This document shows, piece after piece, positions 25,211 through 34,449 of a stretch of 64,000 bases of DNA. Position 1 is the stretch's first letter, and each line of letters begins with the position of its first letter. The notes beneath the pieces are model-generated. The model saw only the letters and a list, made by a program, of their open reading frames with translations, was not told the origin of the DNA and made no database searches. Origin of the DNA: an uncultured Bacteroidales bacterium (GTDB lineage: Bacteria > Bacteroidota > Bacteroidia > Bacteroidales > F082); assembly GCA_900318465.1 (NCBI GenBank), contig ONKQ01000009.1, positions 1 to 64,000 of the forward strand. Direction: 5' to 3'. The translations under genes were made by a program, and so were the position numbers.

Positions 25211-25261
25211 TTTGTCTTTTCTTGTTTCTGATATTTATAATTCTTGTGCTATTGGCTTGTG

Positions 25262-26539
25262 TTAAAAGTAGATAAAGTTTGATTCTATGGCATTAACTAT
25301 CTTGGTTGGCACGTCACAGCCTTTAGCCATCTCTGGCCAGCGAGAAGCTATTTCACATATCTCGTCAATGATGGACTTGGCTTCCTTAATGTTGTTAAGC
25401 GCGGCAAATGCCATCAGGTCTTTTCTTGTGATGTCGTCGAACTTGCCATTGATTGACATTTGGTGTGTGGCTGTCCAACCGCCATTGGGATTGTAGGCAT
25501 AACCCATGTCGTATGCAGGCGACAATCGCCAAACGCCGTCCTCTCCCATCAAGAACGAAATGTTTTTGGTATGGTCATCTTGATTGCGAACCACTACGTT
25601 GAAAACCATCCGGCGAAACATTTCCTGGGCAGCAGAATAGGGTAATCGCAATGCTCGCATCACGTTGAATGCCTGCTCGTAGGAATAGGCCCGGTGAAGT
25701 CGAAAGTCGTAATGAGCCATACCACAAAGCGTCTGCATGTGTACTTTCTTACCATACTCACGGTCGAAGCGTTTGGTCATAAAATGTGCCCGTCCGTTTT
25801 CCTCAATCAGTGTACATTCTGACATTTCAATGCCACAAGCACGTGCCAGTTGGTAGAATGAGTATTCCAAACGGCCATGATTCTCCGTAGCCTTAAACCC
25901 CGCTTTGGCATAGACACCGTCCAACTTAATCAAGTAATAATCAAATCCTTCAGGAGCCTCCACTTGACCTGAACGCACTTCACCCGTCACTGGGTTGTAG
26001 GCAATGATGGCCTTGGCCCGCTGACCACCCGCCGAAGTTCCCAACCGCAATATCTCCGCTATTGCCGCTTTTTTGTCATCATTAAAGTTTACACCGAATG
26101 AAGACTTTTTGTCAAAGGCATCTTTGGCCACCTCTACCAAGGTGTCAATCTCAAACCTCTCATGGATAGCATAACCGACATCCAAGGCGGGTTCAAATTC
26201 CAAAGCACCCATGCAGCGTTTGCCAAGGAAGCAGAGCGTCTCGATGGGGTTGCCACTTGTCCGTCCTGTCAGGGCAAGCCATCTGTCAAATAGCGCACGA
26301 CCGTAGGTGTCGGGAAGCGCATCGGCCAACATCCCAGGCAATCCGTTGAAAGTTTCTTTTCCAAGGTTGGCAAACGAATATACACGTCCCTCGCGCACTG
26401 GCATCATCAGCGGAGAAGGCTCCAAACCCCGACTCACAAAGTCACGGTCGTACTCGAAACTTGCCACTTCATATCGGTCATCCCAACGAAACATTCCGAC
26501 AGGTATGCCAAACATGTTGACTTTTGCCACATCTACCAT
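25262..26539 (-). CDS. hipA: HipA-type Ser/Thr kinase toxin
   Basis: 425 residues. HipA fold: N-terminal couple_hipA part (FGIPVGMFRWDDRYEVASFE, MPVREGRVY), P-loop-like LGTSAGGQRAKAI, LIEENGRAHFMTKRFDRE, catalytic NQDDHTKNISFL and metal-binding AYDMGYAYN. In E. coli HipA phosphorylates glutamyl-tRNA synthetase and induces dormancy; the target here is unknown. Overlaps hipB by 7 bp. Confidence 0.93.
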   Translation of the reverse strand: MVDVAKVNMFGIPVGMFRWDDRYEVASFEYDRDFVSRGLEPSPLMMPVREGRVYSFANLGKETFNGLPGMLADALPDTYGRALFDRWLALTGRTSGNPIETLCFLGKRCMGALEFEPALDVGYAIHERFEIDTLVEVAKDAFDKKSSFGVNFNDDKKAAIAEILRLGTSAGGQRAKAIIAYNPVTGEVRSGQVEAPEGFDYYLIKLDGVYAKAGFKATENHGRLEYSFYQLARACGIEMSECTLIEENGRAHFMTKRFDREYGKKVHMQTLCGMAHYDFRLHRAYSYEQAFNVMRALRLPYSAAQEMFRRMVFNVVVRNQDDHTKNISFLMGEDGVWRLSPAYDMGYAYNPNGGWTATHQMSINGKFDDITRKDLMAFAALNNIKEAKSIIDEICEIASRWPEMAKGCDVPTKIVNAIESNFIYF

Positions 26540-26880
26540 GTCGGTTCCTCCTTTTTCGCTTGATGGATTCTACCCACAGCCCGTTTGCGTATGGTAGCGT
26601 GCGAAGAGTGCACAAAATCGTAGTATTCGGTCGGACTCAATTGATCTTCCTCCACTAAAGGTTGAAGAATGTCTAATTTCCCCAGAATTCGCAGTACTCT
26701 CAACAAGGAGTCGAATGAGCGGATTTCTCCTTTTTCCATCTTTTTGATAGACGAAAGCGACACATTGGCTGCTTCCGAAAGGCTTTGCTGAGTGATGTTC
26801 TGCTTCAATCTAACAGTTCTCAGTTTGTTACCGATTCGACTAAGGATTACCGCATCCGCGAGCATATAGATATTATCCAT
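26533..26880 (-). CDS. hipB: HipB-like HTH antitoxin
   Basis: 115 residues with an HTH_3 domain (RLKQNITQQSLSEAANVSLS SIKKMEKGE in order). First gene of the hipBA pair, expected to neutralise HipA and repress the operon. The upstream region 26881-26935 has an inverted repeat that could be the operator. Confidence 0.9.
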   Translation of the reverse strand: MDNIYMLADAVILSRIGNKLRTVRLKQNITQQSLSEAANVSLSSIKKMEKGEIRSFDSLLRVLRILGKLDILQPLVEEDQLSPTEYYDFVHSSHATIRKRAVGRIHQAKKEEPTW

Positions 26881-26895
26881 AATAGCTTAATATTG

Positions 26896-26928
26896 AACTA
26901 TTCGGATGCAAAAATACGAATAATAGTT
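26896..26928. promoter_or_regulatory. Candidate hipBA operator
   Basis: AACTATT (26896-26902) and AATAGTT (26922-26928) form an inverted repeat 16 bases upstream of the hipB start codon; a related TAATA motif flanks both arms. Confidence 0.45.
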
Positions 26929-27029
26929 TAATACACAACTGTTATTTGCAAAAAATCAGAGTTTTTACATCTGAGTTTTCACATACTTCAAAAAACACTA
27001 ATTTTTTTTCACCCAAACAAAACATTTCT

Positions 27030-27037
27030 TATCTTTG
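27030..27037 (+). promoter_or_regulatory. -7 box of acyl-CoA ligase gene
   Basis: TATCTTTG, matching TAnnTTTG, 35 bases before the chosen start codon. Confidence 0.55.
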
Positions 27038-27071
27038 CCGCTTCAAATTGTCAATCATCATATTACATTCC

Positions 27072-28733
27072 ATGAAAACTCCGAAACAAGTAGAACCTAC
27101 CAAACACTTTTTTGAATATTTTAACGAAAACCTTCCCAAAAACTGGGACGAGCCCGCCTTGACCGACTACGATGACATCACGAGCTATACTTACGGCGAG
27201 ATGGGCGCCAAGATGATGCAAGTGCAAGCCATGCTTGAAGTCGCGGGACTGAAGGCGGGCGACAAAATCGCCATCTGCTCGAAGAACTGCGCCAATTGGG
27301 CCATCGCTTTCCTCGCCATCGCCGCCAACCGTGGCGTGGTGGTGTCGATCATGGATGCCTTCGTCGAGAGCGACATCGAAAACTTCGTCACGCACTCCGA
27401 TGCCAAGGCTATCTTTGTCGGGCCTGCCGTGTGGAAACGCCTCCACCCCGACAAGATGCCCAACATTCAAATCGCCATCGGAACGGAGCAGTTCCGTGTC
27501 TTATATACAAAAAACGAGCAACTGAATACGGTGAAAGAAGACGCTGAAAAGCTTTTCAACGAAAGATACCCCAACGGCTTCACCAAGGCCGATGTCAAAC
27601 TGCCCACCGACAACCTCGACGAGCTGATGATCATCAACTACACCTCGGGCACCACGAGCGCGCCGAAGGGTGTCATGCTGTCGTATCGCGCCATCTCCGC
27701 CAACGTGCAATACAGCCAAGAGACCATCCCCAACCACGCCGGCTGGACCGAGGTGTGCATGTTGCCACTCTCCCACATGTTCGGCATGACGATTGAGTTC
27801 CTTTACCAAATCGCGGGCGGCTGCCATGTCTATTTCCTGAGCAAGACCCCTTCGCCGACCGTGTTGTTAAAGGCCTACGCCGAGACAAAACCTTACATGA
27901 TTCTCACCGTGCCGTTGGTGCTTGAGAAAATTTTCAAGGCGAAGATTTTCCCCGCATTGAACAAGCCTTTCGTGAAGTTCCTGTGGCACACGCCGTTGCT
28001 TTGCAAGATCGTGGAAAAGACCATCTACAAGCAGCTGATGGAAGCCTTCGGTGGCAACCTCATCTGGCTCATCACGGGAGGCGCGGCCATCAACGCTGAG
28101 GTGGAGAAGGTATTCCGCCGCATCAAGTTCCCCTTCGTGGTGGGCTATGGCATGACCGAGGCCGGACCGCTCATCTGCTACGAGCACTGGTACAACGAGA
28201 TGCTTGGCTGCTGCGGCTCATGCGTCACCCGCAACGAGCTGAAAATCGACTCGCCCGACCCAGAGAATGTAGTCGGCGAAATTTTGTTCCGTGGCGAACA
28301 CGTGATGATGGGATACTACAAGAACGAGGAAGCCACCCGCGCCGCCATCGACGAAGAGGGTTGGCTGCATACCGGCGACCTCGGCACCCTGAACAAAAAG
28401 GGCTTGCTCTTCATCAAAGGACGCTCCAAAGCCATGATTCTCAGCTCTAACGGACAGAATATCTATCCCGAAGAGATCGAGGACAAGGTGAACAACCTGC
28501 CGGGTGTCGTAGAGTCGCTCGTGGTAGGTCGTCAAGGCAAAATCGTTGCCTTGGTCTATCCTGACGAGAAATACGATTTACAGGACAAGAGCATGGACGA
28601 GTTGATGAACGAAAACCTCGCCCAACTAAACGCCTCGTTACCTGCTTATTCAAAGGTGTCTTCCATCGTCCTCGTTGACAAGGAGTTCGAGAAGACACCC
28701 AAACGCAGCATCAGAAGGTTTCTGTACTCTTAA
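27072..28733 (+). CDS. AMP-forming acyl-CoA ligase (long-chain type)
   Basis: 553 residues, ANL superfamily. Adenylate-forming motif YTSGTTSAPKGVMLSYRA, A5-like GYGMTEAGPL, A8 LHTGDLGTLNKKGLLFIKGR and C-terminal catalytic lysine region KTPKRSIRRF. Activates a fatty acid with ATP and CoA. Start ATG 27072 (MKTPKQVEPTKHFFEYF); the longer frame from 26946 runs over the promoter. Divergent from hipBA. Confidence 0.92.
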   Translation: MKTPKQVEPTKHFFEYFNENLPKNWDEPALTDYDDITSYTYGEMGAKMMQVQAMLEVAGLKAGDKIAICSKNCANWAIAFLAIAANRGVVVSIMDAFVESDIENFVTHSDAKAIFVGPAVWKRLHPDKMPNIQIAIGTEQFRVLYTKNEQLNTVKEDAEKLFNERYPNGFTKADVKLPTDNLDELMIINYTSGTTSAPKGVMLSYRAISANVQYSQETIPNHAGWTEVCMLPLSHMFGMTIEFLYQIAGGCHVYFLSKTPSPTVLLKAYAETKPYMILTVPLVLEKIFKAKIFPALNKPFVKFLWHTPLLCKIVEKTIYKQLMEAFGGNLIWLITGGAAINAEVEKVFRRIKFPFVVGYGMTEAGPLICYEHWYNEMLGCCGSCVTRNELKIDSPDPENVVGEILFRGEHVMMGYYKNEEATRAAIDEEGWLHTGDLGTLNKKGLLFIKGRSKAMILSSNGQNIYPEEIEDKVNNLPGVVESLVVGRQGKIVALVYPDEKYDLQDKSMDELMNENLAQLNASLPAYSKVSSIVLVDKEFEKTPKRSIRRFLYS

Positions 28734-28738
28734 CGTTT

Positions 28739-30247
28739 TTACTCTTTCACTAATTTGATGGTGCGTGTGCCCATCTCACTTGAGATGCGAGCCACATAAA
28801 CGCCTTTGGCATAAGTGCTGAGGTCGAGTTCGGCGCGGCCATCGATAACTGGAGCCGTCAGCATCTGCTTGCCCAGCATATCGAACACATCGACCTGACC
28901 TTCGTTGGCATTTGTCTCCACCGTAACCTTGTCCGTAGTGGGATTGGGGCTAACCGTGGCGACAAAGGTCAACTGTTCTTCTACACCAACCGTTGGGTCA
29001 TTGCCAACCCACACATCGTCGACATACACACCATCGGCTTCGTTCGATTTGCCCTTGAAAGCAATGAGATAGGCGTCTGAGGCTTCGGGCAAGTCAAGCG
29101 TGATGGTTTCCCAGTCCTCGCAAGCGTAGGTGTAGTCTCCGAGGAGATGCCAATAATCGTTGATGGAAGTGGCATACCAAACCGAGAGTTCATCCACAAA
29201 TTGTCCCAACGACCGTTGCCTGTGCTTGAAAGTGAGGATGGGTTTGGTGACCGCTGTGATGTCTAACGGGGCAGAAACGAGCATGGCCTCCTCGCCCAAC
29301 CAAATGAAGAAGGCCGTGTTGTTGAGGATAAGATAGCCGGGGTCAACCACCCAACCGTCCTCACCTGTAAGAATCTCGCTTTGCCAGCACACAAATTCCT
29401 CCGAAGCCTCAAAGTCGTCGAAATAAGGCTGGTCGTCGGTGACGGTAATCACGTCGCACAAAGTCTTGAATGTCACAGGCTGCGACCATTCCGACTCCAT
29501 TCCACCGCCACAGTTGGCTTTCACACGCAAGGTGTAATCCCTGCCTGATGCCAGATTTTCCAGCAGATAAGGTTGGGTGTTGACGGTAAGGTTCCCACCA
29601 TTCAGTTCTATCGTCCAACTCTCTTCATAGCCCGTCGTCGACCATCCAACAAGGGCCGAAGTGGTCGTAATTTCAGTGACTTGCAAATTCGCCGGTCGTG
29701 CGCAACCGCCAGCAGAGGCAATCTCAATATCATCAATAAAAATATAATAACCTCCGTTGCTATGGCCCAAAAACGAAATCTGGAAGGTGGAGCTTAGGTC
29801 CTCCAAAGTGAACAGCTCATCATAGGTATTCGCCCAGTCGCTGAAGCTGTAGCTGCCGAGTTGGTGCCAGCTGTCGGTCGGCGAGGTGCGGTAGCTCACT
29901 GTCAGTTCGTCGGCATCGTACAGTCCCATCATCGCGTAGCTGAAACTGAAGGTGGCACTATTGCTGTCAGAAAGGTCGAAAGTGGGCGATACAAGTCGGG
30001 CCTCTTGACCTGAACTAGCATTTTGGAACGCCACCACATTTGAACCGGTGCCATTCATCACCGCCCAAGTCGCGGAGCTTGTCGTCTCCACCGTCCAGCA
30101 TTCCATCTCCCCCGATTCGAAGTCCTCGATGTAAGACTGGCCTGGGGCAATGGGAATGACACATTGTGCGGCCGCAATAGCAGCGAAAGAAAAGACGGCC
30201 ATTACCGTGGCCAATAGAATTTTTGTTAAGTAAAGCTTGTTTTTCAT
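28739..30247 (-). CDS. T9SS-exported adhesin-like protein with MAM/cleaved-adhesin domains
   Basis: 502 residues. Signal peptide, then a choice-of-anchor J/cleaved-adhesin domain (YIEDFESGEMECWTVE, residues ~40-180), a fibronectin type III domain (RPANLQVTEITTTSALVGWS), a second adhesin-like domain (YFDDFEASEEFVCWQ), and a T9SS type A tail (VSPNPTTDKVTVETN ... KGVYVARI). Likely surface-displayed. A TATTTTTG box on the minus strand (30291-30284) precedes it. Converges with the ligase gene with only 5 bases between stops. Confidence 0.9.
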   Translation of the reverse strand: MKNKLYLTKILLATVMAVFSFAAIAAAQCVIPIAPGQSYIEDFESGEMECWTVETTSSATWAVMNGTGSNVVAFQNASSGQEARLVSPTFDLSDSNSATFSFSYAMMGLYDADELTVSYRTSPTDSWHQLGSYSFSDWANTYDELFTLEDLSSTFQISFLGHSNGGYYIFIDDIEIASAGGCARPANLQVTEITTTSALVGWSTTGYEESWTIELNGGNLTVNTQPYLLENLASGRDYTLRVKANCGGGMESEWSQPVTFKTLCDVITVTDDQPYFDDFEASEEFVCWQSEILTGEDGWVVDPGYLILNNTAFFIWLGEEAMLVSAPLDITAVTKPILTFKHRQRSLGQFVDELSVWYATSINDYWHLLGDYTYACEDWETITLDLPEASDAYLIAFKGKSNEADGVYVDDVWVGNDPTVGVEEQLTFVATVSPNPTTDKVTVETNANEGQVDVFDMLGKQMLTAPVIDGRAELDLSTYAKGVYVARISSEMGTRTIKLVKE

Positions 30248-30313
30248 GGTGTTTTATTTTGATTGAAAATGAATAATTTGCCGCAAAAATAAAAAAGAAA
30301 TTCCGTTTTCAGA

Positions 30314-31078
30314 TTATCCTTTTATTCCAAAATAATATTGCCCCTTCCCCACCGTGGCCTTGCCGTATTGGATGGCGTTCACTGGGCAATGGTGATAGCA
30401 GCCCATGCACATCGTGCATTGGCCGTGCCATTTCGGGTGATCGTCTTCGAGGGTGATGTTCTTCAACGGGCACGTTTCCACGCACTTGCCACAATGGATG
30501 CAAGCCTCAGTGACGCGATATTTGCTATCGTCGGTGGCCGAGCGGTTGAAGCCGGGATTCACCAAATAGGTTTTCAGCCAAGGCAGACTACCTTTGACAA
30601 TTTCAGAAAAACATTCATTATCAATCAATCGTGGGATGTTACGCATCATGGTATCGTCAGCTCTGTCGATTTTCAGTTGGGCGTTCTTTTCTGTATCGAG
30701 TTTGAAACCCGGCATACCGATGTAAGTTTCAGGCATTTGCACACTGAAACACGCCGACAAATGCCAGCCTTTTTCCTCAATGGCCTTGCGGAAAACCTTC
30801 TCTGTGAGGCCACAATTGTCGCCGCAGGTGCAGACGAAATAGAGGTAATCCGGCTTGGCTTTGAGTTGCATTTTCTTCACAAAATCCAGCACCAATTGTG
30901 GCGGTGCCCAAGAATAAATGGGGAACACGAAGCCGAGCCTTTCGCCTTCGGCCAACTCGTATTCGTAACGGCTTTCGCGAGCCGCTTCGGGGATGAAGAC
31001 TAAATTGTCGTTGAGACCTGCGGCGATGGTCTCCGCCACGTGTTTGCTGTTGCCACAGCCAGAGAAGTAGAAAATCAT
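30314..31078 (-). CDS. EFR1-type flavodoxin/ferredoxin protein
   Basis: 254 residues. N-terminal flavodoxin-like part (MIFYFSGCGNSKHVAETIAA) and a C-terminal pair of 4Fe-4S motifs, CIHCGKCVETCP and CTMCMGCYHHCP. EFR1-family proteins are electron carriers of unresolved partner in anaerobes. Cytosolic. Confidence 0.9.
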   Translation of the reverse strand: MIFYFSGCGNSKHVAETIAAGLNDNLVFIPEAARESRYEYELAEGERLGFVFPIYSWAPPQLVLDFVKKMQLKAKPDYLYFVCTCGDNCGLTEKVFRKAIEEKGWHLSACFSVQMPETYIGMPGFKLDTEKNAQLKIDRADDTMMRNIPRLIDNECFSEIVKGSLPWLKTYLVNPGFNRSATDDSKYRVTEACIHCGKCVETCPLKNITLEDDHPKWHGQCTMCMGCYHHCPVNAIQYGKATVGKGQYYFGIKG

Positions 31079-31099
31079 AACTTTCTTGTTTTTAGAAGA

Positions 31100-31462
31100 T
31101 TAGATGGCACAAGCCCAGCCAAACTTTCTGGAGATTTCCTGAAGCAACCGTCTATCGCCGAATGGAATGGTAATCGATACCGTTTCCTTTTGTCGATTCC
31201 TTTCGGCAATGTTAGCCGAGTCAATATCATACTGGGTTTGCAAATTCATCCAGATTTCAGCGGAAACATTCAAGGCTTTTTCCAAAGCCATCGCAACGGC
31301 AAGAGAAACAGATCGTTTGCCATTAATGGTTTCGCTGAGAACGGAAGGCTTAATGCCCGTCAACTCAGACAATTGCTTCTGCGTCATGTTCCGCGCTTTC
31401 AGCTCATCCTTAATCAATTCGCCGGGATGAGTCGCGATAAATGGTGTTTGTTTCTTATTCAT
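31100..31462 (-). CDS. higA: HigA family antitoxin
   Basis: 120 residues. HTH with the HigA/VapI opening THPGELIKDELKARNMTQKQ and LSETINGKRSVSLAVAMALE. Encoded 7 bases after the toxin gene; toxin-first order is the hallmark of higBA. Expected to bind HigB and repress the operon. Confidence 0.92.
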   Translation of the reverse strand: MNKKQTPFIATHPGELIKDELKARNMTQKQLSELTGIKPSVLSETINGKRSVSLAVAMALEKALNVSAEIWMNLQTQYDIDSANIAERNRQKETVSITIPFGDRRLLQEISRKFGWACAI

Positions 31463-31469
31463 AATGTTT

Positions 31470-31772
31470 TTAAATTTTTTGTAACAATGCGTTGACTATG
31501 ATTCCGTTATCATCGGGCGAACTCTTAAAGAACAATCGGTATTGGGCATTGAGCCAAACCGTTTCGACACCTTTCAAATCACCTTTCTTTTTCTCATAAT
31601 GCAGAGATTTGATGGTATAAAGGTCTTCGACACGCCTCGCCGCTTTGAGGTAGTTCACCGACTTAATGTATTGTTTTACGACATCTTGAGACAACTTCTT
31701 GTATTTATGATCTTTAGTCGAACCGCATACATAAAGTTCCTCCAATGCCTTATCGTCAAATTTGATGTTCAT
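31470..31772 (-). CDS. higB: HigB family toxin (RelE/ParE fold)
   Basis: 100 residues. MNIKFDDKALEELYVCGSTK, LYTIKSLHYEKKKGDLKG and VWLNAQYRLFFK fit the HigB/RelE mRNA-interferase group. Ribosome-dependent mRNA cleavage is the usual activity. Promoter: TATTTTTG on the minus strand at 31800-31793. Confidence 0.9.
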   Translation of the reverse strand: MNIKFDDKALEELYVCGSTKDHKYKKLSQDVVKQYIKSVNYLKAARRVEDLYTIKSLHYEKKKGDLKGVETVWLNAQYRLFFKSSPDDNGIIVNALLQKI

Positions 31773-31850
31773 ACTTTTAGTATTCTGCGCTGCAAAAATA
31801 AATGTTTTTTGCGAATAATTATCAAATTTGCGAATTATTAATCAAACCCA

Positions 31851-32942
31851 TCACTTCCCGCTCTTGCGTCGGTTGCAGTCGCGGCAGAGCATTTGGCAAT
31901 TCTCGGCCACGGTTTTGCCTCCCAAATGCCACGGCGTGATGTGGTCGGCTTCCATTTGAGAAAGCTCGAAATGCTGCCCGCAGTCGGCACAGAAACCCAT
32001 CTGTCGCTCGTAGGCCGCCAATTTTTGCGCATCGGTGAAGGCACGAATGGACAAATATTTCTCCTTTCGAGTGAGAATGTATGGATAGATGCCCGTCTTC
32101 TTGGTCACGTCGTCGTCGAGGATGAGGCGTTTCACTTCATCGTCAACGGCTTTGAAATCAAACACTTGGTCTTTGTATTGCTTGTAGAGCATACCCCAAT
32201 CCACGCCTTTCATTATCTTTTTGCGTTCCTTGGTGGGGCGAAACGAGGTCTCAATCCAAGTGATGACCGACTGGAAGAACTGCCATAGCGGGGCGGCACT
32301 CGGGTCATGCTGGTGGTTCGACATATAGACCTCGACATTGCCGTCCGAAATCCAAGAGATGGCCGTTTCGAGATAGTCCTGACGGATGGCCGAACCCGTG
32401 AGGTAGTCGCCCCCGATTTTGGCCGCCGGCGCTCCGTTCTTGCTGAAATAACGCTTGGCGTCGCTCACCCACGAGCCAGCATACACGGCATTGCGCAACT
32501 CTTGCTCGGTGAGTTCCTTTCCCGCTATGTTGATGGTTTTGAACCACTTGAGTTTCTCGCTGTCGGAGCCGCTGCAAATATACACCTGCAACTCGTAGTT
32601 GAGGATTTGCTCTTGCTCGTCGGGCTGTAGGTTGTGGAAATAGCGAAAGTTGAAGGCAAAGTCGCCGTTGACATATTGGCAGATGCTGATGGTGCGTTGT
32701 TGCCCGTCGATGATTTCAAAGGTGCTATCTTCGCGCACAGCCCAATACATCACATTGAGCGGGAAGCCGTTGGTGAGCGTGTCGATGACCGCATCGCGTT
32801 CCTTCTCGCCATAGACGAATTCTCGTTGGTAGGGCGGGCGCACATCAAGGCGGCCACCGTAGGCGCGCACGCCGTTTTCGTTGTTGTCCGCGTAGCCTTT
32901 CGTCAGTTCGCGGACGGTGATTTTGTGGAGTTCTATATTCAT
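31851..32942 (-). CDS. DUF262 protein with C-terminal HNH nuclease
   Basis: 363 residues. N-terminal DUF262 (ParB/Srx-like) domain with IIDGQQRTIS (DGQQR at 79-83) and LNVMYWAV. C-terminal HNH zinc nuclease: CADCGQHF, EADHITPWHLGGKT, CQMLCRDCNRRKSGK. The combination is that of GmrSD-related, nucleotide-dependent DNA nucleases. Follows the methylase gene on the same strand, 120 bases away, suggesting a restriction partner; inference. Confidence 0.88.
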   Translation of the reverse strand: MNIELHKITVRELTKGYADNNENGVRAYGGRLDVRPPYQREFVYGEKERDAVIDTLTNGFPLNVMYWAVREDSTFEIIDGQQRTISICQYVNGDFAFNFRYFHNLQPDEQEQILNYELQVYICSGSDSEKLKWFKTINIAGKELTEQELRNAVYAGSWVSDAKRYFSKNGAPAAKIGGDYLTGSAIRQDYLETAISWISDGNVEVYMSNHQHDPSAAPLWQFFQSVITWIETSFRPTKERKKIMKGVDWGMLYKQYKDQVFDFKAVDDEVKRLILDDDVTKKTGIYPYILTRKEKYLSIRAFTDAQKLAAYERQMGFCADCGQHFELSQMEADHITPWHLGGKTVAENCQMLCRDCNRRKSGK

Positions 32943-32974
32943 TTTCGTGTGTTTTGTATGTTCCTGTCGGGGTG

Positions 32975-33022
32975 CTGCCGTAGGTCGCTGCCGTAGGTCG
33001 CTGCCGTAGGTCGCGACCTACG
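32975..33022. repeat. Tandem CTGCCGTAGGTCG repeat
   Basis: Three tandem copies of GCTGCCGTAGGTCG followed by an inverted partial copy (GCGACCTACGG). Located between the methylase and the DUF262-HNH gene. Confidence 0.8.
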
Positions 33023-33062
33023 GTTACTCGTGTATCGTCCCTTCGGGACGGGCTGACTACTC

Positions 33063-34106
33063 TCAATCGGTTCCCTCTGCCGCCATCGATACGGGCAACT
33101 CGCCTATCTCGTATGGAACCGGCTTTGGATTGGTTTTACGACGACGGATGAGGATACGAGCGTAAGTTTCCTTTCCATTTAGCGTAAACCGATGACCATA
33201 TTTTGGATTATCCTCAACATATCTATCCAATCCGACAATCTCAAACTGGTCTGGATTGTACTTATCCAAAAAGGTAATCGGAACACCCATCACACCATCA
33301 TAATCCATTGGAATTTCGGCAGTTTTGTCCACATTGATGGCTTTGTAATTGTCATACATCGGGTATTCATCGGGAGTGTATGTTTTGTACAGAATCAAGT
33401 CTTCATGACGTTCTTTATAATCCAAATTCGTAAACCATCTAACCCCTTTCACACGAATGAATTTGTTGCCTTTTTCATCCTCTCTACAACCCGCAGCATT
33501 CAACGGATAGTCCTTCGGAACGCCAAACTCTCTATCGCCGCTATGAATACTTGCTCCCAACCATAATTTGTTAGCCTTTATCAGTTGGAAGGTCTCTTTA
33601 TACGAAACCGCATTGACATTCCCAATAATCAAAAAATGCTTGTCATATTTCATCAACACATCCAAAAATTCCCGAAACAGCGAAAAAGGCGGATTAGTCA
33701 CCACAATATCAGCCTCTTTCAGCAGTTCGATACACTCTTGGGAACGGAAATCGCCGTCGCCTTTGAAGTAATGGATGCCGATTTCCTCGGGGTCGGGCAC
33801 ACGGTTGCCGTTGCGGTCGCCAAAATACTCCAACCAAATAGCTTGTTCAGCATCGTTTTGACTGAACAAGTCGCGGTTTTGGTTCTTGTAGCAAGTGGTA
33901 ATCAGTTTCTTAAGCCCCAACTGCTCGAAGTTGTAACTGAAATAATGGAAGAAGTTGCTCACGCGCGGGTCGTCGCAGTTGCAGAGAACCGTCTTTCCTT
34001 TGAAATGTGCTTTGTAGTGCCGCAGTTCGTTCTCAATATCAACAAGTTGAGTGTAAAATTCGTCTTTCTTTGCGTTTTTCGCTTGGTTCAGATTCTTGTT
34101 TGCCAT
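33063..34106 (-). CDS. EcoRI-type adenine-specific DNA methyltransferase
   Basis: About 347 residues. Matches the EcoRI methylase family: KNAKKDEFYTQLVDIENELR, TVLCNCDDPRVSNFFHYF, catalytic DIVVTNPPFSLFREFLD and GASIHSGDREFGVP. Transfers a methyl group from SAM to adenine N6. Start ATG 34106 (MANKNLNQAK) chosen over 34136 because the latter lies inside a palindrome and the family begins near NLNQAK. No EcoRI-like nuclease is visible; the DUF262-HNH gene downstream is the likely partner. Confidence 0.9.
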   Translation of the reverse strand: MANKNLNQAKNAKKDEFYTQLVDIENELRHYKAHFKGKTVLCNCDDPRVSNFFHYFSYNFEQLGLKKLITTCYKNQNRDLFSQNDAEQAIWLEYFGDRNGNRVPDPEEIGIHYFKGDGDFRSQECIELLKEADIVVTNPPFSLFREFLDVLMKYDKHFLIIGNVNAVSYKETFQLIKANKLWLGASIHSGDREFGVPKDYPLNAAGCREDEKGNKFIRVKGVRWFTNLDYKERHEDLILYKTYTPDEYPMYDNYKAINVDKTAEIPMDYDGVMGVPITFLDKYNPDQFEIVGLDRYVEDNPKYGHRFTLNGKETYARILIRRRKTNPKPVPYEIGELPVSMAAEGTD

Positions 34107-34107
34107 T

Positions 34108-34140
34108 GTGATTGACAGTTTGCGCAATGCTATCAATCAC
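34108..34140. promoter_or_regulatory. Palindrome abutting the methylase start codon
   Basis: GTGATTGA (34108-34115) and TCAATCAC (34133-34140) flank a TTGCGCAA-containing centre, directly upstream of the methylase ATG (34106). In RNA it would hide the ribosome-binding region; in DNA it could be an operator. Confidence 0.5.
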
Positions 34141-34179
34141 TATTTCGGACAAAAGGAAAGGTGCAGACCTTTCTATCGC

Positions 34180-34289
34180 GTTCACGGGGAGCGTCGGTGA
34201 ACCCCGCTGTACCCTTAGAAACTGCCCACACCTATTCGATGTGAGCATTAACTTGTAAGGGTACTAGCGGAAAGACTGCTTCCGTGAAC
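34180..34289 (-). ncRNA. Long imperfect hairpin, candidate leader RNA of the methylase
   Basis: On the minus strand: outer stem GTTCACGG/CCGTGAAC (8 bp), large internal loop, CCGCT/AGCGG and GTACCCTTA/TAAGGGTAC (5+9 bp with one bulge), second internal loop, then GCTCACA/TGTGGGC (7 bp) closed by a short loop. A canonical promoter lies upstream on the same strand (34480-34450), so this would be part of a ~335-nt leader or a separate small RNA. The single-arm shape with a central bubble recalls 6S RNA, but I cannot confirm any class. Coding strand is inferred. Confidence 0.45.
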
Positions 34290-34449
34290 TTGCTTTTATC
34301 CGATTTTTCAAATCAAGAGTTTCCGACGCTTTTGTTTTGAACGCGAATAATAGCTAATGCTTTGGTTAAAAATATGTCGTTTTTGTCGTTGCGCTCAATG
34401 CGCTTCGGTCATTTCCTGTTTTGTTTGGTTAGACTTTGTGTTGAGGGTG

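Noticed and set aside
34180..34289. 6S RNA as the identity of the long hairpin
   Set aside because: The overall shape fits loosely, but the position in a methylase leader within an accessory region and the short length argue against it; no defining sequence could be checked. Kept as an unclassified candidate.
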